This document shows, piece after piece, positions 5,936 through 6,416 of a DNA stretch of 6,416 nucleotides (its first letter is position 1; each line of letters opens with the position of its first letter). The stretch spans positions 1 to 6,416 of the forward strand of contig JAHKKJ010000214.1 in the NCBI GenBank assembly GCA_020027655.1, given 5' to 3'. The notes under the pieces are model-generated. The model saw only the letters and a program-made list of their open reading frames with translations. It was not told the origin of the DNA and searched no databases. The translations under genes were made by a program, and so were the position numbers. This stretch comes from Deltaproteobacteria bacterium. Its GTDB lineage: Bacteria > Desulfobacterota > Binatia > UBA9968.

Positions 5936-5960
5936 GGGCGGGTTTTAAACCCGCCCCTAC
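5932..5960. repeat. Perfect 29-bp palindrome between convergent genes; possible terminator
   Basis: Two 14-base arms (GTAGGGGCGGGTTT and its exact reverse complement) flank a single T. The first arm contains the TAG stop of the upstream gene. The hairpin would be GC-rich and strong, but no T-run of terminator type follows on either strand, so a terminator role for the convergent genes is only possible. The GGGGCGGGTTT style palindrome is, from memory, a widespread dispersed repeat in environmental genomes. In another frame it yields the spurious peptide VGAGLKPAPT. Confidence 0.85.
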
Positions 5961-5998
5961 TGGATTCCCGTTTTCACAGAAATGACCGATAGTTTCAA

Positions 5999-6416
5999 TC
6001 ACCCCAAAGTCCGCGACAACCATTGAGTTACGCTCTTTGCTACCTTTTCTTCCGCACCGACGTAAAAATGATCGCAGTTTGGAATGATCGCGATTTCGCA
6101 TGGACCTGAGCAGTTCTCTTTAAACTTCTCAGCGGGATAGTTCGCCACCGGCTCTTGGTCGCCGCGGATGAACAGGACCGGGCAGCGGATCCGCTTGGCG
6201 TTTTCGACAAGCTTCGGCACGTTGGTCAGTCGGTCCATGAAAGTTCGCGCTGAGATTACGTACCACCAGGTTGGCAGGAGCATGAGCTGGCGCGGCTTGC
6301 CGGCGGCGAGCAAATCCTGCGCTTCCTCGATTAATTCGTCGGTTTGCTCGTTGATCGTGTAACGGCTTGCGGAATTAGGAGCTGTCAACCGGTTGCCGCC
6401 GGCATGAGCCGACAGC
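5999..6416 (-). CDS. Alpha/beta hydrolase family protein, C-terminal part (5' end beyond window)
   Basis: The reading frame stays open to the right window edge, giving 138 residues; a TTG at 6388 is not taken as the start, because the upstream codons (LSAHAGGNRL) look like the strand-and-turn region of a hydrolase after the nucleophile elbow. The part seen has the alpha/beta hydrolase C-terminal half: a helical cap (TDELIEEAQDLLAAGK, then WWYVISARTFMDRL), strand IRCPVLFIRGDQEPV with the likely catalytic Asp (codon 6158-6160), and IIPNCDHFYVGAEEKVAKSV with the likely catalytic His (codon 6068-6070). The nucleophile is outside the window. Substrate is unknown. The gene converges on the decarboxylase-like gene, with 63 bp between stops holding the palindrome. 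Confidence 0.85.
   Translation of the reverse strand, partial: LSAHAGGNRLTAPNSASRYTINEQTDELIEEAQDLLAAGKPRQLMLLPTWWYVISARTFMDRLTNVPKLVENAKRIRCPVLFIRGDQEPVANYPAEKFKENCSGPCEIAIIPNCDHFYVGAEEKVAKSVTQWLSRTLG

Noticed and set aside
5932..5960. Classical intrinsic terminator
   Set aside because: The stem is strong but no T-run follows on either strand, so it is reported as a palindrome with only possible terminator function.
5829..6101. Minus-strand reading frame with NPVGAGLKPAPTT
   Set aside because: The peptide comes from the 29-bp palindrome, and the frame overlaps two well-supported genes in other frames.

Overview
The window looks like chromosomal DNA from an uncultured, moderately GC-rich soil or sediment bacterium. 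Four things point that way: an orphan NMT1/THI5-like solute-binding protein, a UbiD-family decarboxylase, Asp/Glu-racemase/arylmalonate-decarboxylase-like proteins, and several noncoding inverted repeats. This mix is familiar from Desulfobacterota/Binatota, Rokubacteria and Tectomicrobia-type assemblies. The taxonomic guess is an inference from gene style only; there is no rRNA or marker gene here.

Layout. Minus strand, left: the first 32 codons of an arylmalonate-decarboxylase/Asp-Glu-racemase-like gene (1-97), preceded on its strand by a complete PQQ-type sugar (sorbosone) dehydrogenase lipoprotein gene (288-1577). A 355-bp divergent spacer (1578-1932) carries a 172-bp nested inverted repeat. 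Plus strand, middle: UbiD-family decarboxylase (1933-3354), NMT1-like periplasmic binding protein (3488-4444), exported TPR protein (4663-5127), and a second, complete arylmalonate-decarboxylase-like protein (5219-5935). Right edge: the 3' part of a convergent alpha/beta hydrolase gene on the minus strand (5999-6416). No RNA genes, transposases or CRISPR arrays were seen.

Function. The four plus-strand genes are co-directional, with gaps of 133, 218 and 91 bp. They could form a loose unit that captures a small organic (perhaps aromatic or dicarboxylic) acid and decarboxylates or isomerises it, but the substrate cannot be read from the sequence. The main oddity is that the complete arylmalonate-decarboxylase-like protein keeps the family framework, including a C-terminal GYGRL, but lacks cysteines at both expected catalytic positions. 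The truncated gene at the left edge aligns with its N-terminus without gaps, so the two are probably paralogues.

Every sizeable spacer contains repeat-like DNA: three large imperfect inverted repeats or palindromes, one perfect 29-bp palindrome that overlaps a stop codon, a T-poor purine-rich AGACAAGGAG tract, and a heptamer tandem repeat. Two of these elements create false upstream starts for the UbiD and binding-protein genes. Ribosome-binding sites fix the true starts further downstream.
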